This document shows, piece by piece, positions 1-6,567 of a stretch of DNA of 23,773 nucleotides. The notes beneath the pieces are model-generated. The model saw only the letters and a list, made by a program, of their open reading frames with translations. It searched no databases and was not told where the DNA came from. This DNA is from a virus. The stretch spans positions 1 to 23,773 of IMG/VR virus record IMGVR_UViG_3300046001_002255. The stretch is one strand, 5' to 3'. Both the position numbers and the translations under genes were made by a program. Positions within the stretch are counted from its first letter, which is position 1. Each line of letters opens with the position of its first letter.

Positions 1-16
1 CAATCTCTATTGTCAT
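1..16 (-). CDS. Start of a further leftward gene (cut by window edge)
   Basis: The stop codon of the gene at 13-156 overlaps an ATG in the ATGA arrangement, and the same embedded ribosome binding site (AAGGAGAAGAACAC) used by its neighbours precedes it. Only five codons (M-T-I-E-I) lie in the window, so no function can be assigned. It shows that the leftward operon continues past the left edge. Confidence 0.5.
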
Positions 17-156
17 GTGTTCTTCTCCTTGAGTTGTTTAACAACGTCCTCAAATCTATCCAACCACCACGATGCTGTCTTGCCCTCAAGCAGGGGATTG
101 TTCTGGGCGGGACGCATTTCTTTAATGGCTTGCAAAACCTTGTCGTAGTCACTCAT
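13..156 (-). CDS. Small hypothetical early protein (47 aa)
   Basis: Reads MSDYDKVLQAIKEMRPAQNN..., then a Trp-Trp pair and a charged tail ending LKEKNT. The ATG sits in an ATGA overlap with the stop of the gene at 153-323 and has an AAGGAG site seven bases upstream. The last codons (CTC AAG GAG AAG AAC ACA TGA) also supply the ribosome binding site of the next gene. I recognise no family. Coding is supported by the overlap chain and start signal rather than by homology. Confidence 0.72.
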   Translation of the reverse strand: MSDYDKVLQAIKEMRPAQNNPLLEGKTASWWLDRFEDVVKQLKEKNT

Positions 157-323
157 GTGTTCTTCTCCTTGAGTTTTTTGCGTAGGGCTAATATCTCTTC
201 AAGCATGGCCTCCATGTCTTTAGACGCTTCCATATGAAACGGGCTGACGGGCTTACAACTAGCCATTGACCGCATCATGGCGATAGCCAGACGGATGTTT
301 CGTTCGCTGATCTTCTTGCTCAT
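153..323 (-). CDS. Small hypothetical early protein (56 aa)
   Basis: The start is the ATG at 323 (MSKKISERNIRL), not the longer in-frame extension. An AAGGAGAAG site lies directly before it, and the ATG overlaps the stop of the preceding gene as ATGA. The protein is short and probably helical, with a Met-rich middle and a charged end (LRKKLKEKNT). It carries the same 3' cassette as its two neighbours, with the ribosome binding site written into its last codons. No family recognised. Confidence 0.75.
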   Translation of the reverse strand: MSKKISERNIRLAIAMMRSMASCKPVSPFHMEASKDMEAMLEEILALRKKLKEKNT

Positions 324-670
324 GTGTTCTTCTCCTTGAGTTTGGCTTCGATGGCTCGAATGAAGTCTGCTGGCTTTACTCCTATAGACCATGCGGCTCT
401 GTGAAAATTGTCAACCTCTACCTCCGACAGCCCTACCCACTGGCGCTCCTGCGCTGGCTGTGCTTCAATCTCTTGGCCCAGCTTAGTCAGCGTCCACAGC
501 GCACGCTCTTGCTTCATGCCTTGTTGTCTGCCTTGCTCAAATGCGTCTGGCTGTGCCAAGGCCATGCCGCCAACAACGTCGATCAGCCTGTGTATCTCAG
601 CCACCAGCGCGGCTGTCGTTTCAACGTCTACTGGGACTACGGCCCCAGACATTAGCCATTCTTCTTTCAT
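320..670 (-). CDS. Hypothetical early protein (116 aa)
   Basis: The start MKEEWLMSGAV is chosen because its ATG overlaps the upstream stop (ATGA) and AGGGGA lies just before it; an internal ATG at 652 is possible. The N-terminal third is helical (ALVAEIHRLIDVV), followed by a Gln/Glu-rich middle. The C-terminal segment (LSEVEVDNFHRAAW...DFIRAIEAKL) resembles helices found in many small phage early proteins of unknown role. It ends in the LKEKNT cassette shared with the next two genes downstream. Confidence 0.75.
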   Translation of the reverse strand: MKEEWLMSGAVVPVDVETTAALVAEIHRLIDVVGGMALAQPDAFEQGRQQGMKQERALWTLTKLGQEIEAQPAQERQWVGLSEVEVDNFHRAAWSIGVKPADFIRAIEAKLKEKNT

Positions 671-864
671 GCTTGTCCCCTTGCTCGGATGGCCTGAGCC
701 AAAGTATCGCCAGCGTATTCCACACTGTCCTCACACACCTTCGCACACGCCTCGTTCTCTGCTGCTGCGACAAGGGCGGCGAAGCGTTCAAGCCCTTCGA
801 CATCGAACTCCAGCCCTCCTACTGTGTATTTCCGCGCCATACGGATGATGTCTTCTTGTTTCAT
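667..864 (-). CDS. Conserved small phage protein (65 aa)
   Basis: MKQEDIIRMARK followed by LERFAALVAAAENEACAKVCED and AIRARG. This resembles a small protein family repeatedly seen in early operons of phages of Gram-negative bacteria, function unknown. The helical 'ERFAALVAAAE.EACAK' segment is its signature. ATGA overlaps join it to both neighbours, so it is probably translated by coupling. Family recognition is from memory of the pattern and was not checked by search. Confidence 0.8.
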   Translation of the reverse strand: MKQEDIIRMARKYTVGGLEFDVEGLERFAALVAAAENEACAKVCEDSVEYAGDTLAQAIRARGQA

Positions 865-1100
865 TCTTCAAACCCCAACTCTTTCTTGAACGCAGACAAT
901 GCCAAGATGAGGTCATAGGCTTGCGCGTAGTCGAGACAAACGTAGTAGTCCTGATGTGTTGACCTGTGTGATGGGAACTTGGCAATGTAGCCGTTGCCTG
1001 TGTCTTCAAGCTGGCACAGCGTTTCACCAACACGATAGTAACCTTCTCCTGCCACCACTCTGGATGTGACACCGGCTCGTTGAATAATTTCTGTTGTCAT
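861..1100 (-). CDS. Hypothetical early protein (79 aa)
   Basis: The start MTTEIIQRAGV at 1100 is preferred over a longer upstream frame because its ATG forms an ATGA overlap with the stop of the gene at 1097-1363, with GGAG upstream. The body looks like a small beta sheet (YYRVGETLCQLEDTGNGYIAKF) followed by a helix (YAQAYDLILALSAFKKEL). It ends FEE, with a second ATGA overlap to the next gene. No family recognised. Confidence 0.75.
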   Translation of the reverse strand: MTTEIIQRAGVTSRVVAGEGYYRVGETLCQLEDTGNGYIAKFPSHRSTHQDYYVCLDYAQAYDLILALSAFKKELGFEE

Positions 1101-1363
1101 ATCAGCAAACTCCAAATCCAAACGCCAGTAAAGAACAACAGGATGCAGACCACGGCCAGCGCACCCATGATCGCGGTAAGCATCACCGTGCCAACTGTCT
1201 GCCATGTGTCTGGCACGGGCTTGATGTCAGAGGGGATTGCTGGGTACGGCTTGACCTTACGCGACTCTTTCACCATTCCCGCCGTGTCGTACTTGCAGTC
1301 CCAGATGCACTCGGGCAAGTGCGGGCAGTCGATGCGGCCCGTGTCGCAGTAGCGTTTTGTCAT
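1097..1363 (-). CDS. Cys-rich N-terminus, single C-terminal membrane segment (88 aa)
   Basis: Residues 6-23 hold four cysteines (YCDTGRIDCPHLPECIWDC) that could bind a metal or form disulfides. A Pro/Lys linker follows, then a hydrophobic stretch at about residues 58-87 (TVMLTAIMGALAVVCILLFF then GVWIWSLLI), long enough for one membrane pass. The likely topology is a membrane anchor with a small Cys module. The gene overlaps both neighbours by ATGA. A role at the host envelope is an inference. Confidence 0.75.
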   Translation of the reverse strand: MTKRYCDTGRIDCPHLPECIWDCKYDTAGMVKESRKVKPYPAIPSDIKPVPDTWQTVGTVMLTAIMGALAVVCILLFFTGVWIWSLLI

Positions 1364-1551
1364 TTCGCCCTCTCTTTCAGCATGAAGTCAGCAATGATGT
1401 ACGCCGCTTTAGCAATATCAAACGGGTCTGTGCTGCTGTTAACAATAAGCCCCTCCATCGCCTTCGCCGCAAAGTAGTCGCGCAGGGTCATGCCTACATC
1501 GCAGCAGTCTGTGTCCAGCGGAAACGCTGGGCCACCTGTTTCGTCAATCAT
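1360..1551 (-). CDS. 'GGPAFP / GMTLRDYFAAKAM' small phage protein (63 aa)
   Basis: Carries GGPAFP near the N-terminus, GMTLRDYFAAKAMEG in the middle, and an A.AAYIIADFML helix at the end. This order is typical of a small protein family common in early operons of proteobacterial phages, function unknown. The length fits the family. Its ATG is preceded by AAGGAGGCAGC within the end of the upstream gene, and ATGA overlaps join both sides. The family call is from memory of the motifs. Confidence 0.85.
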   Translation of the reverse strand: MIDETGGPAFPLDTDCCDVGMTLRDYFAAKAMEGLIVNSSTDPFDIAKAAYIIADFMLKERAK

Positions 1552-1778
1552 GCTGCCTCCTTAACTTCTTCGGTAGTAGTCACAGCCATGTACGCCTTCA
1601 GGCGCTTGACACGGTTCTTGTTGTAGGTCACTAGTGCTTGGGCGTACTCGACACCCGTCTCTGCGCGTAGCAGTGCCATCTCAGCCTCGGCAAGCTCCCA
1701 CACAATGGCTTGCGCTGGTGTTACGGACTTGACCATGCAGCGGAACTCGGCCCACATATGTTTAAGTATTTGTGTCAT
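1548..1778 (-). CDS. Hypothetical helical early protein (76 aa)
   Basis: The start is the ATG at 1778 (MTQILKHMWAEF), four bases after the stop of the winged-helix gene; a TTG at 1790 would overlap that gene and is less likely. The sequence is almost wholly helical (VWELAEAEMALLRAETGVEYAQALVTYN) with a basic patch (NKNRVKRLKAYM). It ends EVKEAA, where the codons AAG GAG GCA GCA form the ribosome binding site of the next gene. No family recognised. Confidence 0.72.
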   Translation of the reverse strand: MTQILKHMWAEFRCMVKSVTPAQAIVWELAEAEMALLRAETGVEYAQALVTYNKNRVKRLKAYMAVTTTEEVKEAA

Positions 1779-1782
1779 CTTG

Positions 1783-2637
1783 TTATCCAAACATGGTTTG
1801 CAGTTCGCGGTACAGGGCGTGCGCTTCCTTGACGCTCAGGGTTTCAAGCACCTGCTTGGCCGTAAGGGGTTGCGCAGGGGTTGCGGTAGGGGTTGCGTTG
1901 AGCGCAGTGATGCCTCCTGATGCCGCGTGGCGGTTCTTGATAGCCTGCACATCGATGATTACTTTCGGCGTGGATGGCGGGGGTGGGGATGGCTGGGGCG
2001 GCGGGGACTGTAGGCGGACTGTTAGCTTTTCGGATAGCGCAGCAAGCCTCTTTTCTTTGGCCTTCTTGGCGGCAACCTCGGCCTTCTCTTTTTTGGCCAT
2101 GTACGCGGACGACTTCAATGGGCGGAACGTGGTAACCAGTGTGGTCAACCTGCCGTCCTTGTCCTTACCGAGCAGCCCTTGGCGGAGCATCTGGGCAAAG
2201 ATAGATGTGGTAGAGCTGCGCTTGAAGCCGAGATGCGCTAGTGCGTTGCACGCCTGCGCCGTGGTTGTGTATGGGTTGTCCCGAATGTACTCAAACGCTC
2301 TTTGCGTTACGCCGTTGATTACGGGGAACAGGCGCCTGCCTTTGGGTTTGGTTGGCTCAGGCTTCGGTGTTGATAGGGAGTCGTCATCGTCCCCCCACGC
2401 ATCCAGTGCAGCCTGTACATTGGCGTGGTGTGTCTTAACTTCGTTCATTGCTTTCTCCTGTTGTTGAGCGTACTTCTGTTGTGCCTCTGCTATGAGGCGT
2501 CTTGCTTCGACGGCTCCCGCCGATAGCGGGCCTGATGGGGGCTTGTCGCTGCCGTGTAGCAGGCGATTTATTTTTTCTTCCGGCATTATTTGAATCCTTG
2601 GGCGTGGGTTGTGTACCGCACGATGCTTCATTGTCAT
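1783..2637 (-). CDS. Probable DNA-binding protein with winged-helix-like domain (284 aa)
   Basis: The ATG at 2637 is chosen because AAGGAG lies five bases before it; a GTG at 2643 is too close to the site. After a Gln/Ala-rich helix (about residues 45-70) comes a segment at about 105-170 (VTQRAFEYIRDNP, then TTTAQACNALAHLGFKRSS, then IFAQMLRQGLL and DGRLTTL). It reads like a winged helix-turn-helix: helix, turn, recognition helix, then a wing. A Lys/Ala-rich helix, a Pro-rich linker and a C-terminal helix follow. It is the best regulator candidate in the window, and a palindrome lies just upstream. A replication role is also possible. Confidence 0.75.
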   Translation of the reverse strand: MTMKHRAVHNPRPRIQIMPEEKINRLLHGSDKPPSGPLSAGAVEARRLIAEAQQKYAQQQEKAMNEVKTHHANVQAALDAWGDDDDSLSTPKPEPTKPKGRRLFPVINGVTQRAFEYIRDNPYTTTAQACNALAHLGFKRSSTTSIFAQMLRQGLLGKDKDGRLTTLVTTFRPLKSSAYMAKKEKAEVAAKKAKEKRLAALSEKLTVRLQSPPPQPSPPPPSTPKVIIDVQAIKNRHAASGGITALNATPTATPAQPLTAKQVLETLSVKEAHALYRELQTMFG

Positions 2638-2663
2638 GGTCACTCCTTAATAAACGAACTCAT

Positions 2664-2679
2664 TGTCCACTATTAGACA
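2664..2679. promoter_or_regulatory. Candidate operator palindrome upstream of the winged-helix gene
   Basis: On the minus strand it reads TGTCTAATAGTGGACA, an imperfect inverted repeat with TGTC/GACA ends. It matches 13 of 16 positions of TGTCTAACGGTAGACA at 10163-10178 in the divergent control region. It lies in the 51-base gap between the gene at 2689 and the winged-helix gene, so it could be an autoregulatory site. No clear -35/-10 pair was found here. Confidence 0.4.
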
Positions 2680-2688
2680 TGTTAGTGA

Positions 2689-2916
2689 CTACTCTTTTTT
2701 GTAGGTAATTTCCCACCCTAGTGCCTCCAAGATCATCTCGATGCTTATGTCCGGCATGAGCTGGTGCGTGACGAGCGCCTTCTTGTTGACCTTATCGAAC
2801 TGGATGATCGTGCCCGAGCGCGGCACCATCCACACCCCGCCGTCCTTTACTTTGTCGATGAGGTTCTGCGTCCATGCCTTGGCCTCGGCCATGCCTTGCG
2901 GTTGGTGAATGTTCAT
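2689..2916 (-). CDS. Hypothetical early protein (75 aa)
   Basis: The start MNIHQPQGMAEAKAW is chosen because GGAGAACCGT precedes it and the ATG overlaps the stop of the tiny membrane protein gene (ATGA); a TTG at 2928 is a weaker alternative. A short helix is followed by a small beta region (VWMVPRSGTIIQFDKVNKKALVTH) and a final helix/strand (IEMILEALGWEITYKKE). The gene ends before a 51-base gap that holds the candidate operator. No family recognised. Confidence 0.72.
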   Translation of the reverse strand: MNIHQPQGMAEAKAWTQNLIDKVKDGGVWMVPRSGTIIQFDKVNKKALVTHQLMPDISIEMILEALGWEITYKKE

Positions 2917-3011
2917 ACGGTTCTCCAAACAAAAAGATCAAAGCCGACCACGAGGATGGCCAGCACTAGGGTTGCTGCGTAGACGATGGTGAGTAGCGGG
3001 GAGTCTTTCAT
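2913..3011 (-). CDS. Tiny single-pass membrane protein (32 aa)
   Basis: MKDSPLLTIV, then a hydrophobic core (YAATLVLAILVVGFDLFV), then WRTV. About 20 residues could cross the membrane, with a short basic end. It is joined by ATGA overlaps to the genes on both sides, which is the main reason to believe it is translated despite its size. The function is unknown; small phage membrane peptides often alter host membrane proteins, but nothing here shows a target. Confidence 0.65.
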   Translation of the reverse strand: MKDSPLLTIVYAATLVLAILVVGFDLFVWRTV

Positions 3012-3316
3012 TTCTTTACTTCCCATGTAAGTGTGATGCCGCTGCCGCCGTAGTTGCCCAGATCATAGTTAGCCATGACCAGCTTCTCCAGTGTGTAGGG
3101 GTCTATGTCCCGCCCAGTCAGGTAGTGGCCCAGCGGTATCACGCCGTCGATGCCCCGACTTACGTCACTGAACACTATCCACTGCTTCGTGCCTGTCAGG
3201 GACTTGGCCAAGCCAGTCGTGTCCTGCGCTAACTCTGCGCTGTTGTCTTGCACCTCGGCAACCATGCGCTGCCCGTGTTCGTCATACCCTCGGCCTGTGT
3301 TCCATTGATGTTTCAT
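3008..3316 (-). CDS. Hypothetical early protein (102 aa)
   Basis: Starts MKHQWNTGRGYDEHGQRM with AAGGAGAAGTAA directly upstream. The middle (TKQWIVFSDVSRGIDGVIPL) and the end (YGGSGITLTWEVKK) look like beta strands around a helix (PYTLEKLVMANYDLG). It begins a new ATGA-coupled run after a 55-base gap that carries a structured leader, so its translation may be controlled separately. No family recognised. Confidence 0.78.
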   Translation of the reverse strand: MKHQWNTGRGYDEHGQRMVAEVQDNSAELAQDTTGLAKSLTGTKQWIVFSDVSRGIDGVIPLGHYLTGRDIDPYTLEKLVMANYDLGNYGGSGITLTWEVKK

Positions 3317-3319
3317 TTA

Positions 3320-3375
3320 CTTCTCCTTAAAGCGCAGCCTGAGACGGCAGGCTGCTAACCGATGACACTCGTCAG
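3320..3375 (-). promoter_or_regulatory. Structured intercistronic leader, copy A
   Basis: The stretch 3320-3363 matches 7534-7577 at 42 of 44 positions. It contains an 8-bp perfect stem (GCAGCCTG 3334-3341 with CAGGCTGC 3348-3355, six-base loop), followed by the ribosome binding site of the gene at 3008-3316. A further shared piece, TGACACTCGTCAG (3363-3375), overlaps the stop codon of the peptidase gene. No T-tract follows the stem, so it is more likely an mRNA processing, stability or translation element than a terminator. Confidence 0.6.
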
Positions 3376-4478
3376 ACTTCGCAGTGAACTGTGTCGAACA
3401 GGGACAGCAGCACAGTATCGGCATCGTAAACAGCGCAGTCATCCATCGCTTGCATCAGCACCTCATCGGTGAGCATCCGCTTGTTCAAGAACTTGAGCGC
3501 CATGTCTGGGTCTTCTGGGTACGCAGCCTCTGCGATCATCTCAAGCAGGTCGTGGTGCATCCCACGCAGCGCGTCACGGATGCAGTCCTCAAGCATCTCG
3601 TTGTCCGTGTACCCATACGCCCCGTCATCGGCCCACTTGCCGTCCCATCCGGTCAGGCTTGCGGTGCTGTACATACTCTTCCAATTGCCCTGCATGACAG
3701 GCTCGATGTAGGTAGGGTCACGCTCGACAGGCAGCGCATCCCACTTGATCTTGATGGCAGCAGCAGCCAGCGCCGTGAAGTGGAAGATGTCGAGCGTCTC
3801 GCGGTCTGAGTGCTCGTTGTCGTAGCCAACGCTGATGTTGGTGCATTCGGGGATGATGTCCGTGAACTCGGCAGTGTCGGTGTACACACCTGTGTCATCG
3901 CCCAGATACATCAGCACACCATCAGCGCACAGCTCACCGGACAGCGTGGCAGCGAACTCGTCAGAGCAGCACCTACCCCAGCCCTGATGCGTGATGACGC
4001 TATCTATGCCCCGCCTGTCGAACGCAATGGCACGATCAAAGCAGGCCAGCAACTCGGGGCTATGGTCGGCAAGGTATTTCGCACCAATACCGCCGCGCTC
4101 CTCGCCCTGCGTGAAGATGTAGTAACCCGGCACATGCGCATGAAGCATGTGCATAAGCATTGCGCACCCAGCACCATCATCCGCGCCAAGGCAGGCACCA
4201 TCGGCGTACCACATGCCCTGCGTCTTCCTGATCTTGTTGGGGCCAGTTTCACGATGCACTGTGTCCACATGGGCTACGAACAATGTCCGGCTAGTGTCGT
4301 CAATGCGTGCGTCTACATGCAGGTTGCCACACTTGTCATAGCTGACGGCGATGTGATTGCGCTTGGGTAGGTGCGAGTGCAGCCAGTCCGTGAACTCAAT
4401 TACAGCGTGTGTGCCATGTGGCCGCTTCATTGACAGCGCACGGGAGAGGGTCTTGGAGAGAATAGATTTCTTGTTCAT
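3372..4478 (-). CDS. Zinc metallopeptidase, M20/M28/M42-like clan MH (368 aa)
   Basis: A complete co-catalytic zinc site is visible: H70 and D72 in FVAHVDTVH, D100 in LGADDGAG, catalytic E126 and ligand E127 in TQGEERGG, D154 in AFDRRG, and H223 in DNEHSDRE. The spacing between D154 and H223 is short, so the lid/dimerisation domain of classical M20 enzymes is absent. That points to a compact M28/M42 or peptidase-T-like aminopeptidase. Residues about 250-368 form an extra, acidic, mostly helical tail I cannot assign. No signal peptide is seen, so it should act in the cytoplasm on peptides or an amide-linked substrate. It overlaps the upstream gene by ATGA, with AAGGAA inside that gene's last codons. 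Confidence 0.88.
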   Translation of the reverse strand: MNKKSILSKTLSRALSMKRPHGTHAVIEFTDWLHSHLPKRNHIAVSYDKCGNLHVDARIDDTSRTLFVAHVDTVHRETGPNKIRKTQGMWYADGACLGADDGAGCAMLMHMLHAHVPGYYIFTQGEERGGIGAKYLADHSPELLACFDRAIAFDRRGIDSVITHQGWGRCCSDEFAATLSGELCADGVLMYLGDDTGVYTDTAEFTDIIPECTNISVGYDNEHSDRETLDIFHFTALAAAAIKIKWDALPVERDPTYIEPVMQGNWKSMYSTASLTGWDGKWADDGAYGYTDNEMLEDCIRDALRGMHHDLLEMIAEAAYPEDPDMALKFLNKRMLTDEVLMQAMDDCAVYDADTVLLSLFDTVHCEV

Positions 4479-5902
4479 GTTGATTCCTTAGTTGTTACTG
4501 TGGTCGGTGTCTTGTCTTCTTCATCGTCTGTCTCGGGCAGGTAGTCCTCGTGGTATGTCTCGCCGTCAATCTCGACAGGCGTGTCGTCATCGTGCAAGTA
4601 CCAGTTGCCAGACCCAGCGCACTCCCACGCCTCATCTTCGAGCGCCCACTCGCTGTCGTACAGTTGTACGCAGTCGTCACGCATTTGCCAATCACTGTTG
4701 TGGTCACAGACAACCGCATCGTCATCGCGGTGGTACCACGCATCCGCCGACTCGATATGCACCGCGTTATCCATCGAGCAGTACTCGCCGTCTTCCAGCT
4801 CCACGATGTTGTTGTCACCGAGGTAGTCGCGGTCGTAGTACTCTTCGTCAACATACACGGCCTCGCTGTCCGACACATAGTACGTGTTGCCCCTGCGCCC
4901 CGTGACCATCGTGTAGTCGTCGATGCAGCACTCACCCACGACATGATCGCCGTGATACCCGACACTGTGCTGGTCATCATCACTGACACGCGAGCCGCAG
5001 TCCGAACAACTGCATGAATCCTGCTCGGTCGCATGGCCGCAGGTGTTGGAGCATGACCAAGCACCATCGCTGCATATCTTGAGGAACCGCTTGTACTTGC
5101 CCTCTGGTATGTGCGCTGTGTCGATGTCTACGCACTGAGCGCTGCCGTCAAGGTACGGCGCGATGAACTCACTGTCAGCGTGCCGCTTGCCCGAAGCGAT
5201 GTACGCCAAGCGCTCGTTCTTCCAAGAGCCGCGATGCTCATACCCCTGCGACTTGAGCCACTGGATAAGCTCGTCATCGGGCTGCGAGTAGGTGTCGCCC
5301 GGATTGCTGCGGTAAGTACGCACGAAGTACTTGCCCGCAGTCTCGTCATTGTCCCGCTGCATGAGCAGCGCACGGCCCACGATCTCATGCCCCATGCGGC
5401 GCGTTGCCACATGCCAGCCGTAGCACGGCGCGTATGCCTCGTAGGGGTGATGCCCGATCTCGTCAAGGTCACCCTCGTCAGTCCACTTCATGCAGGAGCT
5501 AGGCCCTTCCTGCACCGCGTGGACGATAGCCTCGGTGGTGCGCTCGATGCGGAACGCGGATGCTGTAGCGTACTTGGCCACATAGTCCCTGATGATGTGG
5601 TCTGCCATGTCAGGCCAGTGGCGCTTCAAGTACTTGCCCAGCGAGGTCAGCACCTGCCGGTCATCCTCACCACCGCGCTCGTCACGGGTATAGGCCAAGC
5701 GGGTCACATCGGTGTCGGCCACATACGGCCACTCAAGCAGCAACTGCTGCCAGTCCTCTGGGTCGTGCATGTTGAACGCTGCGGCCACTGCGGGGTGCAG
5801 TGGGTTGTGTGACTGCTGGCGTGAGTGCCAGAAGCGTGAGTGGGACAGGATGCGGGCTGCGGTTGAGAAGTTCTTACCCTTCTCTGAATATCCTACGAAC
5901 AT
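4475..5902 (-). CDS. Cys-cluster protein with acidic tandem repeats (475 aa)
   Basis: Residues 1-270 form an apparently globular region, rich in His, Trp and Tyr, that I do not recognise. Residues 277-326 hold eight cysteines (C277, C284, C288, C297, C299, C302, C325, C326), consistent with one or two zinc-binding knuckles. Residues about 345-457 form roughly seven degenerate repeats of about 16 residues, each a V-x-acidic core, an aromatic residue (WY) and a D-D/N end (for example AVHIESADAWYHRDD). The tail is extremely acidic. The gene is coupled to the peptidase by ATGA, so the two probably act together. DNA mimicry or peptidase-substrate roles are speculation. Confidence 0.8.
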   Translation of the reverse strand: MFVGYSEKGKNFSTAARILSHSRFWHSRQQSHNPLHPAVAAAFNMHDPEDWQQLLLEWPYVADTDVTRLAYTRDERGGEDDRQVLTSLGKYLKRHWPDMADHIIRDYVAKYATASAFRIERTTEAIVHAVQEGPSSCMKWTDEGDLDEIGHHPYEAYAPCYGWHVATRRMGHEIVGRALLMQRDNDETAGKYFVRTYRSNPGDTYSQPDDELIQWLKSQGYEHRGSWKNERLAYIASGKRHADSEFIAPYLDGSAQCVDIDTAHIPEGKYKRFLKICSDGAWSCSNTCGHATEQDSCSCSDCGSRVSDDDQHSVGYHGDHVVGECCIDDYTMVTGRRGNTYYVSDSEAVYVDEEYYDRDYLGDNNIVELEDGEYCSMDNAVHIESADAWYHRDDDAVVCDHNSDWQMRDDCVQLYDSEWALEDEAWECAGSGNWYLHDDDTPVEIDGETYHEDYLPETDDEEDKTPTTVTTKEST

Positions 5903-5936
5903 AACTAACTCCTTGATGTTTTACTTGACTGAAAGC

Positions 5937-5956
5937 GAGGGTGAGACAGCACCCTC
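5937..5956 (-). promoter_or_regulatory. Leader hairpin before the 475-aa gene
   Basis: GAGGGTG (5937-5943) and CACCCTC (5950-5956) form a perfect 7-bp stem with a six-base loop in the gap before the gene at 4475-5902. Its size and place resemble the leader hairpins at 3334 and 7548, but the stem sequence differs. No T-tract follows in the leftward direction. Confidence 0.5.
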
Positions 5957-5964
5957 ATACTGTT

Positions 5965-5981
5965 GGGGAGAATTTCTCCCC
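5965..5981. repeat. GGGGAGA palindrome, copy 1
   Basis: GGGGAGAA-T-TTCTCCCC, an 8-bp perfect stem, lying two bases past the stop of the gene at 5984-6244. It is one of five such elements (see 7584, 8763, 9441, 9874), four of them just past a 3' gene end. It lacks the T-run of an ordinary terminator. Confidence 0.65.
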
Positions 5982-5983
5982 GC

Positions 5984-6244
5984 TTACTTGCGCTTGGCCT
6001 TGGCTTTGGTTTCTTCCTTGACCTCGTAGTACCCCAGCCACTGCGTGCCCTCGACTTGGGGTTGGTACATCTTGATTTCGTACTTCGCATCGTGCGCCAC
6101 TGGCACGAGGAACAGGTTGTAGTTGAACCCGTCACGCTCCATGTGCTTGATGAGTTGGCGCAGGTCACGCTCTGGTGTTGTCGTTACCCACTGGCACACG
6201 CTTGATGCGTAGAAGTGCATGTTCTCTGGCATGTTGTCGTTCAT
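5984..6244 (-). CDS. Hypothetical early protein (86 aa)
   Basis: MNDNMPENMHFYASSVCQW, then a helix (RDLRQLIKHMERDG) and beta segments (NLFLVPVAH, YEIKMYQPQVEG), ending in a Lys/Ala-rich tail (KEETKAKAKRK). AAAGGAGAAAGCAA precedes the ATG and is coded by the last residues (GESK) of the upstream gene, which it overlaps by ATGA. No family recognised. A GGGGAGA palindrome follows the stop almost at once, so this is the last gene of its coupled run. Confidence 0.78.
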   Translation of the reverse strand: MNDNMPENMHFYASSVCQWVTTTPERDLRQLIKHMERDGFNYNLFLVPVAHDAKYEIKMYQPQVEGTQWLGYYEVKEETKAKAKRK

Positions 6245-6567
6245 TTGCTTTCTCCTTTGGTTAGTTCTTCTGGTATCTCGATGTCATCACCGAGCTTGCT
6301 TGCCACATAGCAGCGCATGGCTGCGATCAGGGGTGTGGGTTGGTTCCCCATACACGCATGAAGCCCCCCGTTTGGTAGCGGGCAATGTGCTGCCCACGCA
6401 CCACGGAATCGGTAGACGCCAATACCCTCACGCTCAATGATTGGCCCCGCCACTGACCAATCGCTTGAGTACCAAGCCCAGTCTTGATGGGCCAGAGTGA
6501 ATGTGTCCCCGTTAGCTGTTGCCACTGCCCAATCAAGGATTAGGTCTTTCATCTCGCTTGTCTTCAT
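6241..6567 (-). CDS. NinX-like protein (DUF2591 family, 108 aa)
   Basis: The order of motifs fits the phage NinX/DUF2591 family: MKTSEMKDLILDWAVA at the N-terminus, then WYSSDWSVAGPIIEREGI, then TPLIAAMRCYVASKLGDDI near the end. Length is typical. The original P22 gene lies in the nin region; the biochemical role of the family is unknown. It is ATGA-coupled to both neighbours and ends GESK, which encodes the next gene's ribosome binding site. The family assignment is from motif memory, without a profile search. Confidence 0.82.
   Translation of the reverse strand: MKTSEMKDLILDWAVATANGDTFTLAHQDWAWYSSDWSVAGPIIEREGIGVYRFRGAWAAHCPLPNGGLHACMGNQPTPLIAAMRCYVASKLGDDIEIPEELTKGESK

Noticed and set aside
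1772-2467. 231-codon plus-strand frame opposite the winged-helix gene
   Set aside because: Antisense to a better supported gene and low-complexity Ser/Cys/Ala; all other genes in this arm run leftward.
4495-5067. 190-codon minus-strand frame inside the 475-aa gene
   Set aside because: It is a Thr/Arg/Met-rich out-of-frame reading of the repeat region and has no start signal.
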